The position numbers and the translations under genes are program-made. Of a DNA stretch of 64,000 nt, positions 1 through 9,041 are shown in pieces. Within the stretch, counting starts at the first letter, position 1, and each line of letters begins with the position of its first letter. A model generated the notes under the pieces. The model saw nothing but the letters and a program-made list of their open reading frames with translations. It searched no databases and was not told where the DNA came from. The DNA comes from UBA1930 sp943371535 (lineage in GTDB: Bacteria; Bacteroidota; Bacteroidia; Chitinophagales; Chitinophagaceae): positions 1 through 64,000 of the forward strand of contig CALRVE020000008.1 of the NCBI GenBank assembly GCA_943371535.1, written 5' to 3'.

Positions 1-1
1 A

Positions 2-1189
2 TTGTTCAGCATTATTACAGTACATGCCCAAATAACCGATTCTACAAGTACTGTGGTCGATAGTGCTACCAATAAACCAGCAGTTGCTAAACCACCCAAA
101 CAAAAGGAAATTAAAAAATTAGATGATCCATTGTTGGCTTTATCGAGTGATTTAATGTATCGATTAAAAAAGATGACTCCCAATCAATTATTGGTGATTG
201 ATGAAAGAAGTGTACGTAACGAAAAACGTGTGGATGATGCAGGGCAGGAATATGAAGTTACTATTACTGTACGTTTAGGGTTTAGTCAAGATATGATTAC
301 TGGTATTGTAAGAGAAGTGCCCTTATATCAATCTAATGATAGAGAACCTTATTTATTGTATGTAAAAATACCAGTTAAATTTTGTTGTACTACACCCATA
401 GACACCTTACATACCAAGAAACATTGTGGTAAAATGAGTGAATTGAACGATCTTGAAGATAACCAACATTGTAAAGATTGGGCACAACAAGATGAAGCAG
501 CCGAAGCAGCAGCAAATACAGCAGGTTTTGGCAAACCTGGTGGAAGTAAAACATCTAAGAAAAAAAGTGGCGATGTAACTGGCAAAACCACAGCAACCGA
601 TGAAGAAGGAGAAGGTTTTGGCAAACCTATACCTAAAGGAAAAAAGCCCACTAAAAAAGGAAAGAATGTTAAAGGTCAAGTAATGGAAGATGAAGAAGCA
701 ACAACTACCGATAGCACCAAAGCTGCTTCAACTGCAGATTCTAGCAACATAAAACCTAAAAAAGAAAAAACTGATAAAGTAGAAAAGAAAAAAGATAACG
801 ATGAAGAAGGTTTTGGTAAACCACAGCCTAAATCTAAAGGAAAGAAAAAGGGAAAGTCTGAAGTTGTGAAAGAAGAGGCTGACGGAGGTGAATCATCAAC
901 TGATTCTACCAATACAAAAGAAAATTCTAAGCCAATTGATAAAAAAGAGAAAAAGGAAAAAACTGAAAAAGTAGAGCCTAAAAAAGATAACGATGCAGAA
1001 GGTTTTGGCAAACCACAACCAAAATCTAAAGGAAAGAAAAAAGGAAAGTCTGAAGTAGAAAAAGACGAACCTACCGAAACAGATGGAAAAGAAGTTGACG
1101 CAAGTGTACCATCAACAGATAGTACTGCATTGCCTATTAAAGAACCTGCAAAATCTAGTTCAAAAAAAGATAAGAAGAAAAAAGGGTGA
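2..1189 (+). CDS. Lys-rich low-complexity repeat protein, 5' truncated
   Basis: The reading frame runs off the left edge. The first visible residues (FSIITVHAQ) look like the end of a signal peptide, so the apparent TTG start at position 2 is probably not real and the protein is exported. Residues 40-150 look like a folded domain with several Cys (FCCTTP, KKHCGK, HCKDW). From about residue 170 the chain is almost entirely Lys, Glu, Asp, Ser and Thr with repeated GFGKP boxes, and two near-identical blocks of about 20 residues (GFGKPQPKSKGKKKGKSEV). I do not recognise a family. The highly charged tail could bind an acidic surface or nucleic acid, but that is a guess. It converges with the minus-strand gene at 1204. 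Confidence 0.75.
   Translation: MFSIITVHAQITDSTSTVVDSATNKPAVAKPPKQKEIKKLDDPLLALSSDLMYRLKKMTPNQLLVIDERSVRNEKRVDDAGQEYEVTITVRLGFSQDMITGIVREVPLYQSNDREPYLLYVKIPVKFCCTTPIDTLHTKKHCGKMSELNDLEDNQHCKDWAQQDEAAEAAANTAGFGKPGGSKTSKKKSGDVTGKTTATDEEGEGFGKPIPKGKKPTKKGKNVKGQVMEDEEATTTDSTKAASTADSSNIKPKKEKTDKVEKKKDNDEEGFGKPQPKSKGKKKGKSEVVKEEADGGESSTDSTNTKENSKPIDKKEKKEKTEKVEPKKDNDAEGFGKPQPKSKGKKKGKSEVEKDEPTETDGKEVDASVPSTDSTALPIKEPAKSSSKKDKKKKG
808..1058 (+). repeat. Intragenic direct repeat encoding GFGKPQPKSKGKKKGK
   Basis: Two near-identical DNA blocks of about 58 bp at roughly 808-866 and 1000-1058 encode the same GFGKP...KGKSEV segment, and shorter GFGKP units occur near 524 and 613. The blocks differ mainly at third codon positions, which suggests duplication followed by selection on the protein sequence. 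Confidence 0.7.
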
Positions 1190-1200
1190 TTTTGAAAGAG

Positions 1201-1217
1201 ATACTAGTTTCTAGTAT
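1201..1217. terminator. Short palindrome between convergent genes
   Basis: ATACTAG, a TTT loop and CTAGTAT form a 7-bp hairpin that overlaps the stop codon of the minus-strand small gene and lies 11 bp after the plus-strand stop. The plus-strand side is followed by a T-rich stretch. It is a plausible terminator for the upstream repeat protein. Confidence 0.4.
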
Positions 1218-1404
1218 TCTTTCTTTTCTGTTTCAACTTCTTAGCACCATAGCCTACTCCTGCTGCAACTAATAGAGATAAACCTCCATCAATAGGTACA
1301 TCATTTACATCATCATCAAAAACGGGTTGAGCATGTGTTAAACTTGGGATGATTAAAGATGCGATGAAGCAGAGGATTGTGATTGTTTTTATGTTGAGTT
1401 TCAT
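1204..1404 (-). CDS. PID-CTERM-like small sorted protein
   Basis: This 66-residue protein has an N-terminal signal peptide (hydrophobic core about residues 8-24, ending in THAQ), a short acidic middle (DDDVNDV), then PIDGGLSLLVAAGVGYGAKK and a basic tail. The V-P-I-D-G-G-L motif followed by a hydrophobic stretch and Lys/Arg cluster matches the small PID-CTERM family of Bacteroidota, thought to be processed by an exosortase-like system (family knowledge). No exosortase gene is visible in this window. Function beyond sorting is unknown. Confidence 0.75.
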   Translation of the reverse strand: MKLNIKTITILCFIASLIIPSLTHAQPVFDDDVNDVPIDGGLSLLVAAGVGYGAKKLKQKRKNTRN

Positions 1405-1410
1405 GTTTCT

Positions 1411-1487
1411 TAGTTTAGGTAGTTTAAGTAGTTTAAATAGTTTAGGAGTTCTGTTTTTAAACTAATGAACTCCTAAACTATTAAACT
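1411..1487. repeat. AGTTTA tandem units and 16-bp inverted repeat
   Basis: Between the PID-CTERM gene and the T9SS gene there are tandem AGTTTA-type units of about 11 bp (1411-1445), leading into an inverted repeat whose arms lie at 1436-1451 and 1467-1482 with a 15-base loop. The arms match over 16 bp and extend imperfectly further. It could act as a transcript-end hairpin for the minus-strand gene ending at 1494, or be a dispersed palindromic element. Confidence 0.6.
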
Positions 1488-1493
1488 TGTATT

Positions 1494-4400
1494 TTACTCT
1501 ACAATCACCGTTTTGGTTACTGTTGTTGTTCCTTTGGTAATTACCATATTGTATTTACCTGTTGGTGCATTGCCTATGTTAATGGTTTGTGTAGCACTAC
1601 CACCATTGTGAGTGATTGTTCTTGCTGCAATTTCTTGTCCTAAGTTATTTACCACTTTTACGGTGTAAACGCCTTTTTTAATATCCGTCAATTGTAAGTT
1701 AATGGTTCCGCCTTTTACTGGGTTTGGATATACTGTAAACTCTGAACGTTTCGTTCCAATGTTTACTCTTACTACCTGACTGTATTTTGTTGCTCCATTC
1801 TTTTCAATAGCTTTTATTCGGTAGTAATTGTTGCCATTGTGTACAGTTGCATCTAACCAACTGTAATTGTTGGTTGCTGCATTCTTGGCTTCTAATGTTG
1901 TGCCTTTGGTGAAAGTGCTGCCATCTTTACTTTCTTCTACCTCATAGCTATGCATATTGGTTTCGTTAGCTGTGTTGAAGGTTACTTCAATTGCTGAACC
2001 CTTTTGCTGTGCTGCTACGTTTACAAAATTGGTTGATAATGCTGATGCTGTTCTGAATACTAGCTCAAAACGGTTTGTTCCTTGGCTTGCTGCATCATTG
2101 GTGCAGTTTATAGTTAGGGTTTGGTTTTGCTGCAACAGGGTTAATGTATTTAACCATTTGTCTTTTAAATAAATATGGCCATTTTGAATATATGGTAATT
2201 CTTGTACCGTTAATAAGTAGCTATTTTGCTCACTGCTATATACGCCTAGTTGTACAGAATCGTTCAGGGTTATAGGTCTTCTATCTATTGCCAAAGCCTT
2301 GGTTGAACTAGCAATACTATATAAATTAAAATCGGGGTTCATTAGTTTTTCGCCATCCCATAACTCATCAAAATCTTTAGTATATGAATTGTTGCTGTTG
2401 TTGAATAAGAATTGTAACTGATCATAATAATTATGCTGCCAATCGGTTACCAATATTTTTAATGATTGATCTCCTGAATTACTGCTTCTAAATAAAGTGG
2501 CTGCTGTACCATTTGATTTGGAGGCTTCTGTAAACGTGATGGTATTATTACTATTTGCCGATGTTTGTGCAAAAAATGCTGCTCCACTTGGTAATATATA
2601 ACTGCTGCTAAATGCATTGGTTATATATGCTCCCCTGCTTCCTGCTTGTGCATTCCATACACTAAAATTGGCATTGATATTACTTCCTCTTGTTACTAAA
2701 CTTAAATCAACTGGACTTGCATAGGGATTGCCTACCAAGCTATACGATTTTCCTGTTCCTCCATTGGGTAATGTAAATACTTGATTGCCACTATTTAAAG
2801 TGCCTGTCCAATCTAAGGTTACTGCTGCTGGTGTATAAGCTCCCCCATTTAAGCTATTGGTTTGTCCTTTTGTACCTCTTACTAAAACACGATAACCTGC
2901 TTTAGTATCAAAAGTACTGCCTGCTGTTAATCCTTGCCAACCTGGATCGGTTGATATACTAGCAGAATTCGCTGTTGCATTATTATAGGTAAAGGCACTT
3001 GGGCTATTGGTTTGTGTTGTGGTAAAGGGTGAGCCTCCTGTTCCTGTTATATCAATATTATCGGTTAAACTACTTATGGCTAAATTAGCTGTAAAAGGAT
3101 GGGCTAAAAATCTAAATACCCTTCTTCCGCCTGGTATATAGCGTTGTACTGTTACATTGCCACTAATGCTGCCTGCACTATTGCCTACTCTAGCTGTATT
3201 GGTAGCATCGCTTACTAAAGTGAGTTTATCATTGGTGGTTAATATTGCTCCTGTATTTACAGTTAAGTTACCACTAAAACTAAATGCTGTGCCTGCTAAT
3301 GCTGCATTGGCTGCTATTACCAAATTACCTGTGCCAGCAATGCCATTACCATTGTTGGTGATATTGCCATGGATGGTTGCTGTTATGCCTGTGGTAGTTA
3401 AAGCTACCCCACTATTAATCGTTAATGCTTTACAAGTGAAGCCGCTTGGGGCGGTGCTGCTTGCTAAGATGGCATCTACTGTACTTGATGGGGTGCAGTT
3501 ACTCCATGTAGTTCCATTCCAAGTAGTAGAAGCATTTACTGTGCCGCTTGCAGCTACATTTTGTGTAGTTGCCCCAGTAGAAGCACAAGTGATATTGCCG
3601 GAAGGAGTACCTGTTGCAGCAGTGGTTAAACGTGCATAAATGGTAGTTGAACTAACTGTGCCACCACTTTGTGTTAGCGTTACGCTTGAAGTGAAACCAC
3701 TACCTGATGTGGTTGACACTTCAAAACCAGTTGGTGGAGTAACTACAATATTAGCCGTAAGATTACTACCACTTACTGTAAAACTCTGTTGGGTTGATTC
3801 GGTACCAGCACAAGTGGTAAATGCCGATAATGTACCCGATGTTACTATAGAAGGTGTTGCTACTGCTACACAAGGCAGTGTAAAAGGAGTAATATCATCA
3901 ACATCCCAGTTTGTTGTTGTATTTACTATAGTGGCTATTGCGAAAGCTGTTCCACTTAAAGTAAGACACTTGAAACGTGCATTATCTACTTCGGTAGTAA
4001 ACCAAATAGCTGTTGTACCTGTTGTAAGCCCAGGAGGTCTTGCACTTCTATTGGTGGTAGCACTAAGTGTACCATCCCAAACAGTAGCATTTGAGTCAAA
4101 ACCATCGCCTGCAACTGTAGCTACATTCATGTGAATACCTGCTATAAAAGTTGGTGAAGTAGAAGCACCTTGAAAAGCAAGTACCTGGTCTCCGGTTGAG
4201 ACAAGGTTCAAGCCTCCAGCCAAACCTGATGTAAGTACCACCGTTCCATTTGTTGAGCTACCAACAGTTGCGACTAGAGCTACAATTTTCACTTGTACTC
4301 CTTGAGCTAAGGCAGTTCCAGCCGTCCAAGTAATAACGCTTTCGTTTGTAGCTAGTGCAGAAGAACCTGAAAGCCAACCATTATCGGTAAAAGATATTAT

Positions 4401-4601
4401 AGTTCCACTTGCAATACCACCAGAACGTGTTATCACAAAAGCAAATTCGTCTGCCCCAGCACTTAGATCAGAGTTATAGCCGGTAAAGGCAATATCTCCT
4501 GCCACAAGTGTAGTTTGTGATTTTGCTGTAGTAAAAATGGTGCCTAATAGCAGCACAAGCATTACACTTCTTAAATAGGAAAGCTGTAGTAGTTTTATCA
4601 T
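1494..4601 (-). CDS. Large T9SS cargo protein with Ig-like and T9SS type A sorting domains
   Basis: The protein is about 1035 residues if it starts at the ATG at 4601; an ATG at 4640 would add 13 residues before the same signal peptide (hydrophobic core ending in TAKSQ). The N-terminal ~250 residues resemble secreted lamin-tail-like or adhesin modules seen at the start of Bacteroidota surface proteins. Next come Ser/Thr/Gly-rich repeat modules, including one near residue 280 with the text CAGTESTQQSFTVSGSNLT. The last ~80 residues are a typical T9SS type A sorting domain (VYPNPVKGG near its start, GKYNMVI and VTKTVIVE at the end). It is probably secreted across the outer membrane and attached to the surface. 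No catalytic motif is visible. Its substrate or partner is unknown. Confidence 0.85.
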   Translation of the reverse strand: MIKLLQLSYLRSVMLVLLLGTIFTTAKSQTTLVAGDIAFTGYNSDLSAGADEFAFVITRSGGIASGTIISFTDNGWLSGSSALATNESVITWTAGTALAQGVQVKIVALVATVGSSTNGTVVLTSGLAGGLNLVSTGDQVLAFQGASTSPTFIAGIHMNVATVAGDGFDSNATVWDGTLSATTNRSARPPGLTTGTTAIWFTTEVDNARFKCLTLSGTAFAIATIVNTTTNWDVDDITPFTLPCVAVATPSIVTSGTLSAFTTCAGTESTQQSFTVSGSNLTANIVVTPPTGFEVSTTSGSGFTSSVTLTQSGGTVSSTTIYARLTTAATGTPSGNITCASTGATTQNVAASGTVNASTTWNGTTWSNCTPSSTVDAILASSTAPSGFTCKALTINSGVALTTTGITATIHGNITNNGNGIAGTGNLVIAANAALAGTAFSFSGNLTVNTGAILTTNDKLTLVSDATNTARVGNSAGSISGNVTVQRYIPGGRRVFRFLAHPFTANLAISSLTDNIDITGTGGSPFTTTQTNSPSAFTYNNATANSASISTDPGWQGLTAGSTFDTKAGYRVLVRGTKGQTNSLNGGAYTPAAVTLDWTGTLNSGNQVFTLPNGGTGKSYSLVGNPYASPVDLSLVTRGSNINANFSVWNAQAGSRGAYITNAFSSSYILPSGAAFFAQTSANSNNTITFTEASKSNGTAATLFRSSNSGDQSLKILVTDWQHNYYDQLQFLFNNSNNSYTKDFDELWDGEKLMNPDFNLYSIASSTKALAIDRRPITLNDSVQLGVYSSEQNSYLLTVQELPYIQNGHIYLKDKWLNTLTLLQQNQTLTINCTNDAASQGTNRFELVFRTASALSTNFVNVAAQQKGSAIEVTFNTANETNMHSYEVEESKDGSTFTKGTTLEAKNAATNNYSWLDATVHNGNNYYRIKAIEKNGATKYSQVVRVNIGTKRSEFTVYPNPVKGGTINLQLTDIKKGVYTVKVVNNLGQEIAARTITHNGGSATQTINIGNAPTGKYNMVITKGTTTVTKTVIVE

Positions 4602-4951
4602 AGCTTTATTAGATTTTTTAGATTTTATATAAATATGCATAATTGATTCTGTTAATTATAATTGATTGTCTAGTATGATTTTTTACCAATAGACTAATAG
4701 ATAAAAAAACTTGCAACGTTGATTTTGCATTTACTTTGGTAATATGGGTTGTTTCTCAATTTTGCTTAAATAAGTTACAAGCCCTGACTAAATTAGGAGT
4801 TGCTATTTTTTAATTCTAGTGGTAATACCTCGAACCACAAACCTAGTATTTCAATAGGTTTATGCTTGGTACTTAATCGTGGCAAATAGGGACAAATACG
4901 TGACTATGCAGTTGATAGTATACAAATAATCTAAAAATTGACTCAGGAGGC
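4602..4951. other. Intergenic stretch without a recognised feature
   Basis: About 350 bp between the T9SS cargo gene and the TPR/LuxR gene. It is A+T-rich and holds the possible upstream start of the T9SS gene at 4640. I see no RNA gene, strong hairpin or convincing promoter. Confidence 0.4.
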
Positions 4952-6688
4952 TTATAAGACTAACAGTTTTTCAACTAATTCTTTATCACTATTTAAATTC
5001 ATTTTTTTATAAATTCTATAACGGGCTTTTCTGGCACTTTCAGATGTGATATTTAATAAATTGGCAATTTCAAGTAAACTTAAATTCAGTTTTATTAATG
5101 TACAAATGCGTAATTCGTTTTGTGTTAATTCTGGATATTGACCCTTTAACTGCTCAAAAAAATTAGGATATACTTTAGAGAAAAGTAATAAAAACTCATT
5201 CCAATAACCTTCCGTTTGCAAATTACTTTCACTCACAAGTCTCCTAAGATTGAGTAAATCTTCTCGTGTTTGCCCTTTAAGATTATTCTGAAGCAACTGA
5301 ATTTCGATTGTCATTTTCGAAATTTCTTCTTTGAGCTTATTATTTTCTTCTGTTTCTTGAAATGGAGAACCTTCTGTTCTATTCAAACTGCTTTTATGTT
5401 TGTTCTTTTGTTTAATAAACCCAATTGCAATTGCCAAGAGTAGTATAAAAAATATAATTGCAACCAACCACAACCAATTGATTGTAGACAATTGTTTACG
5501 AATAATCAAATCTTTTTGAACTACCAAGCTATCTGCAAATTTTGCTTTATAAACATTTAGTTGCTGAAGTAATTGCTTTTGTTTTTCTTGTTGAGAAGTA
5601 GTGTCTTTCCAATCTGAGTGGTTTTGCAAATAATAATATGCAGATTCATACTGCTTTTTACGTTCGTGTAGCTTTGACAGTAACTTGTAACCGTCTCTTA
5701 GATTTTGTGATATTTTTAAAGTGGTAGAAAGATCAATACCTTTTTTAAGGTGATATAAAGCCGAATCGTATTGAGTTGTTTCAAGAAAAATCTGCCCTAC
5801 AGTGATGTGTAATTTTGCTACACCTGCCTTATCGTTTAATTTATTTCTTAACCAAAAGCTTTGTTGTGCATTTAGCAACGCTTTTTTATAGTCTTTTATT
5901 TGCAAATAACCATAACTAAGATTGGCATAACAAAGAGCTGATTGTACATAATTATTTTTTTGTTCAAAAAACAAAAGAGCTTCATTTAAATATTCTATTG
6001 CTTTTCCATAATTATTGGTTCTACTTTCAAGCAATGCAAGATTAATTTTTATGTTGGCGATATCTTCTACTAAGCCATTTTTTTCTGCAATCAAAAGTGC
6101 TTTCAAAAACTGACTCCTCATTTCAGGATATTTCTCTAATACTTCCATTAGAAGCGTAATACTAAAAAAAGCTTTAATTTCTACCTCAGGTAAATTATTT
6201 TCTTTCCCAATTGTTGCTGCAAGATTAAATTCTTCGGCAGCTTTTTCATATACTCCCAATTTATAAAAAACTTGTCCTTTCTGTAAATGAAAGCTACTGC
6301 TAGTTTTAGGTAAAACTTTTTCTTTTAGTAAATAAGTTGATTGATTTGCAATTACTAAGGCTTCAGAGAATTTACCAAGCCTAGTTCTACATCTCATATC
6401 CAAAATGCTTAACGACAACAGTTTGTCATACGATTTAATTTTTGTTGAAATAGATTTAGCTTGCTCAATCCATTGAAAGGTTTTTTCGGGCTGCGTATCT
6501 TGATAAAGATTAATTAAGCCAAGTAAATGCTTCAATTTAACTGAATCAATAGTTGATTGTTTAAGCAATAAAACAATACTATCTTCTGCATGCTTTTGTT
6601 TATTAGCCAAACTATTATTTTGAGCAACTGCAAAAAAGCTAGATAATATAAAAATAAATAATACAAATAAAAATTGGAAAATTCGCAT
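4952..6688 (-). CDS. TPR membrane sensor with C-terminal LuxR-type HTH
   Basis: The start was set at the ATG at 6688, which begins directly with a signal-like hydrophobic segment (IFQFLFVLFIFILSS). Residues ~25-370 are helical TPR repeats (motifs such as YGKAIEYLNEALLFFEQKN and YDSALYHLKKGI). One membrane helix follows near residues 405-430 (WLWLVAIIFFILLLAIAIGF), then a coiled coil, and a C-terminal HTH (LTQNELRICTLIKLNLSLLEIANLL, split here as LTQNELRICTLIK and LSLLEIANLLNITSE). This periplasmic TPR / membrane helix / cytoplasmic LuxR-like HTH layout is common in Bacteroidota. It probably acts as a one-component transcription regulator that senses an envelope signal. The target is unknown. 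Confidence 0.85.
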   Translation of the reverse strand: MRIFQFLFVLFIFILSSFFAVAQNNSLANKQKHAEDSIVLLLKQSTIDSVKLKHLLGLINLYQDTQPEKTFQWIEQAKSISTKIKSYDKLLSLSILDMRCRTRLGKFSEALVIANQSTYLLKEKVLPKTSSSFHLQKGQVFYKLGVYEKAAEEFNLAATIGKENNLPEVEIKAFFSITLLMEVLEKYPEMRSQFLKALLIAEKNGLVEDIANIKINLALLESRTNNYGKAIEYLNEALLFFEQKNNYVQSALCYANLSYGYLQIKDYKKALLNAQQSFWLRNKLNDKAGVAKLHITVGQIFLETTQYDSALYHLKKGIDLSTTLKISQNLRDGYKLLSKLHERKKQYESAYYYLQNHSDWKDTTSQQEKQKQLLQQLNVYKAKFADSLVVQKDLIIRKQLSTINWLWLVAIIFFILLLAIAIGFIKQKNKHKSSLNRTEGSPFQETEENNKLKEEISKMTIEIQLLQNNLKGQTREDLLNLRRLVSESNLQTEGYWNEFLLLFSKVYPNFFEQLKGQYPELTQNELRICTLIKLNLSLLEIANLLNITSESARKARYRIYKKMNLNSDKELVEKLLVL

Positions 6689-6820
6689 GGTAACAAATAT
6701 CATTAATTAATCTTAAGAATACTTCTTCATAATAAAAGTAATTTCAATTAATTAACAATAGCCTTGCTGCCACAATTTTTAGTTTAGCGAATAAAAATGT
6801 ATTTACCAACCCAAGCTATT

Positions 6821-7363
6821 TTATTGATAGTATGGACTAATTAAAAGGTAAACAATTGGCCCGGTTACTGCAACATAAAACCATAACGGCCAAGTAATTT
6901 TAGCTAGTTTTTTATGTTTGTCGAACTCTCCTGTTAATGCTCTATAAGCAGTATATAAAATGAAAGGTAAAATAACAGCTGCTAAAAAAATATGTGTAAT
7001 TAAAATAATGTAGTAAATAGTTCTAATAATTCCTTCACCACCAAATTTAGTATCACCTGCTAATAAATGATGGGCAATATAACTTACCAAGAATACTATT
7101 GACAATACTAAAGATGCCATCATCATTTTTTTGTGCAATAGATAATTTTTGTTTTTTACTGCAATAAGTGCAGCCACCAATAACACAGCAATGATTGAAT
7201 TGATAACGGCATTAATAGTAGCAAAAACATGCACATCAAATCCAAGATCTACTTTCAAATGAATTCTACCAAGGCTTACTACTACTGCAAAAACTACAAA
7301 AGAAAAAATTCCAATTAACCAACCTGCTTTTTTATCGTTTTTTTGAATACTTGCTTGTAACAT
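6821..7363 (-). CDS. DUF420 family membrane protein
   Basis: A 180-residue integral membrane protein with about five hydrophobic segments (near residues 15-35, 48-68, 78-98, 112-135 and 152-172). Conserved His residues typical of the family are visible in SYIAHHLLAG and ITHIFLAA. DUF420 proteins are usually found next to cytochrome oxidase genes, as here, directly downstream of sco. They are suspected to help oxidase assembly or heme/copper handling, but no function is proven. It is the last gene of the respiratory cluster. Confidence 0.85.
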   Translation of the reverse strand: MLQASIQKNDKKAGWLIGIFSFVVFAVVVSLGRIHLKVDLGFDVHVFATINAVINSIIAVLLVAALIAVKNKNYLLHKKMMMASLVLSIVFLVSYIAHHLLAGDTKFGGEGIIRTIYYIILITHIFLAAVILPFILYTAYRALTGEFDKHKKLAKITWPLWFYVAVTGPIVYLLISPYYQ

Positions 7364-7432
7364 ATTTTTATTTTGAGAATGTTTTGGAATGAACGATTTA
7401 AATTATTTAGATTTTACGAGTATCAATTTATC

Positions 7433-7590
7433 AGTGGTTATCAGTCTGAGTACAATTTCTGCAATGCAGAATAGCACTTTGAAACTGATAAATTAACCAC
7501 GAAGATTCAACGCTCACTAAGAAAGAAAAACTTCGTTTTTCCTTTGTGTACTTTGTGCATTTGTGGTCATATTAAAATCATCTGTTTGCA
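7433..7590. repeat. Composite dispersed repeat between DUF420 and sco genes
   Basis: This stretch holds two repeat modules. The first contains TCTGAG, ACAATTTCTGC, GCAGAA and GCACTTTGAA, and is a diverged copy of the module at 33121 and 39551. The second runs from ACCACGAAG near 7495 to TTTGTGGTC near 7568; its ends are inverted and it resembles the widespread CTTTGTG...TTTGTGGT elements of Bacteroidota. No coding potential is evident. Confidence 0.55.
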
Positions 7591-7636
7591 AAAGGTTTTC
7601 ATCATTAAAACATCGAAATAAATATTAAGTTGAAAA

Positions 7637-8467
7637 CTATCCATTTATTTTTCTTCTTTGGCTCATATACCACACAAAGCCTGTAACTGCTAATACAATA
7701 ATTAGCCAAAGCCAACTTAAATCAATAATTTTTGTGAAGAGTGCACTCTTTTTAGTTCTGTCTTTTTCTAACATTAATAAACCAATATCTCTTGCCAACA
7801 ATTTCATAGATTCTGACTGTGCTTGTAACCCACTATAAGGCTGTTCTAATCTTCCTCTTACTATATAATCTCTATCTAACAGTACAAATCTGCCTGTATG
7901 AGGAAACTCAGGACTAATAGGTACTTTTTCTAGTTTATCTATTTTTAATTCGTTGAAAATATAATCGTAAATAGTATCTCTATTGCCTGTGAGCAACCAC
8001 CAATTATCTGGATTCACTCCATATCTATCGGCATAGCTTTTAAGTACCGAAACTGAATCTCTTTCTGGATCAATACTTAAAGAAATAAACTGTACTACCG
8101 ATGTATCAATTTTTCGTCTAGTATTTCCGCCTCTAATAAAACTTTGTTGCAGTTTAGCCATGCTTCGTGTTAATTGAGGACAAATGCTACCACAGCTGGT
8201 AAAGAATAAGTTAATTACTATAGCTTTTCCTTTGATATCGTACAAATGAACAGTATCGCCCAAATGATTCACCAATTTAAAGTTGGCCGATTTGTGCCAA
8301 AAAGTATCGGTTTTGGTTTTACCATCTTCTACAGATGTAATTACAGTATCGAAGAAATATTTTTTTGGAACAGTTACTGCATCTTCACTAGTTGACTTTA
8401 GTACCAAATAACTTATAATAGGAATGAATACGGCAATTAATAATGCCAATAATGCTTTTTTGCTCAT
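7637..8467 (-). CDS. SCO1/SenC-family copper chaperone
   Basis: The start is taken at the ATG at 8467 because codons further upstream would run into a terminator hairpin. The 276-residue protein has an N-terminal membrane anchor (ALLALLIAVFIPIISYLVL), a thioredoxin-like domain, and a second C-terminal membrane helix (LWLIIVLAVTGFVWYM). The copper-binding motif CGSICP (CxxxC) near residue 90 and the partner His in FPHTGRF are both present. SCO proteins deliver copper to, or reduce, the CuA site of oxidase subunit II. The neighbouring ctaC has an intact CuA motif, so the context fits. The C-terminal extra helix is common in the Bacteroidota form. Confidence 0.92.
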   Translation of the reverse strand: MSKKALLALLIAVFIPIISYLVLKSTSEDAVTVPKKYFFDTVITSVEDGKTKTDTFWHKSANFKLVNHLGDTVHLYDIKGKAIVINLFFTSCGSICPQLTRSMAKLQQSFIRGGNTRRKIDTSVVQFISLSIDPERDSVSVLKSYADRYGVNPDNWWLLTGNRDTIYDYIFNELKIDKLEKVPISPEFPHTGRFVLLDRDYIVRGRLEQPYSGLQAQSESMKLLARDIGLLMLEKDRTKKSALFTKIIDLSWLWLIIVLAVTGFVWYMSQRRKING

Positions 8468-8490
8468 GATTGCAAACTTATGTTTAATAA

Positions 8491-8516
8491 AAAACCATCG
8501 CACTAAGCGATGGTTT
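8491..8516 (-). terminator. Hairpin terminator after the cox4-like gene
   Basis: AAACCATCGC at 8492-8501 pairs perfectly with GCGATGGTTT at 8507-8516 around a 5-base loop. On the minus strand a T run follows. It lies between the cox4-like stop codon and the sco start, so sco and the DUF420 gene may be partly uncoupled from the oxidase transcript. Confidence 0.75.
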
Positions 8517-8563
8517 AGTAGAATGTATTAGTTATAGAATAATTAACGCTATTCAAATATAAA

Positions 8564-9016
8564 TTACTGATGCACCGCTGGTTTCACTTCTTCTTTATGT
8601 GTTGCATCGTTGTGTGAACCTGATTTGTGTTCTTTCTTTTCAACCTTAATTTCACTTTGCTCTTTAAAGTGACGATCATTGTTGTTTCTTAAATTTCTAA
8701 AAGAATTACCATCGTATAAAAATGCTGCAATAAACCAAATGAATAATGCAAGAGGAACAATAATAGTCATAATTAAATTTTTAACCTCATGTTTCAAGTG
8801 CATAAAATAACCAACAATATAATATGCTTTAGCAAGCATTAATACAAGAATGGTAATTTTTGATCCCATTACTCCAGCAGAACCTGGAGTCATTTTCATC
8901 ATTGCAAAACCAATTAACAATTCTACAATAGTAAGTACAGTTAACACGATGGTTACATTTCTTACTTCATTTTTATTTTCGTGATGTTCTAATTGTACAA
9001 CTTCGCTTTGTTCCAT
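8564..9016 (-). CDS. Cytochrome c oxidase subunit IV-like protein
   Basis: A 150-residue protein with three hydrophobic segments (about residues 22-42, 50-70 and 82-102) and a hydrophilic, Lys/Glu/His-rich C-terminal tail. The pattern MLAKAYYIVGYFMHLKHE is typical of prokaryotic oxidase subunit IV (COX4_pro). It is the small non-catalytic subunit of the heme-copper oxidase and follows cox3 in the cluster with 25 bp between genes. Confidence 0.88.
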   Translation of the reverse strand: MEQSEVVQLEHHENKNEVRNVTIVLTVLTIVELLIGFAMMKMTPGSAGVMGSKITILVLMLAKAYYIVGYFMHLKHEVKNLIMTIIVPLALFIWFIAAFLYDGNSFRNLRNNNDRHFKEQSEIKVEKKEHKSGSHNDATHKEEVKPAVHQ

Positions 9017-9041
9017 ATATGGTAATTGAGATTTTTATTAA

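Noticed and set aside
808..1058. CRISPR array
   Set aside because: The repeats are within a reading frame, encode conserved residues, and have no unique spacers of even length; no cas gene is present.
3157..4134. Two plus-strand frames opposite the large T9SS gene
   Set aside because: Hydrophobic Val/Leu/Pro-rich products are the antisense of Thr/Ser/Gly-rich repeats; they lack a credible start or family.
8468..8503. Longer N-terminus of the SCO protein
   Set aside because: The added codons would lie in a terminator hairpin; the ATG at 8467 begins directly before the membrane anchor.
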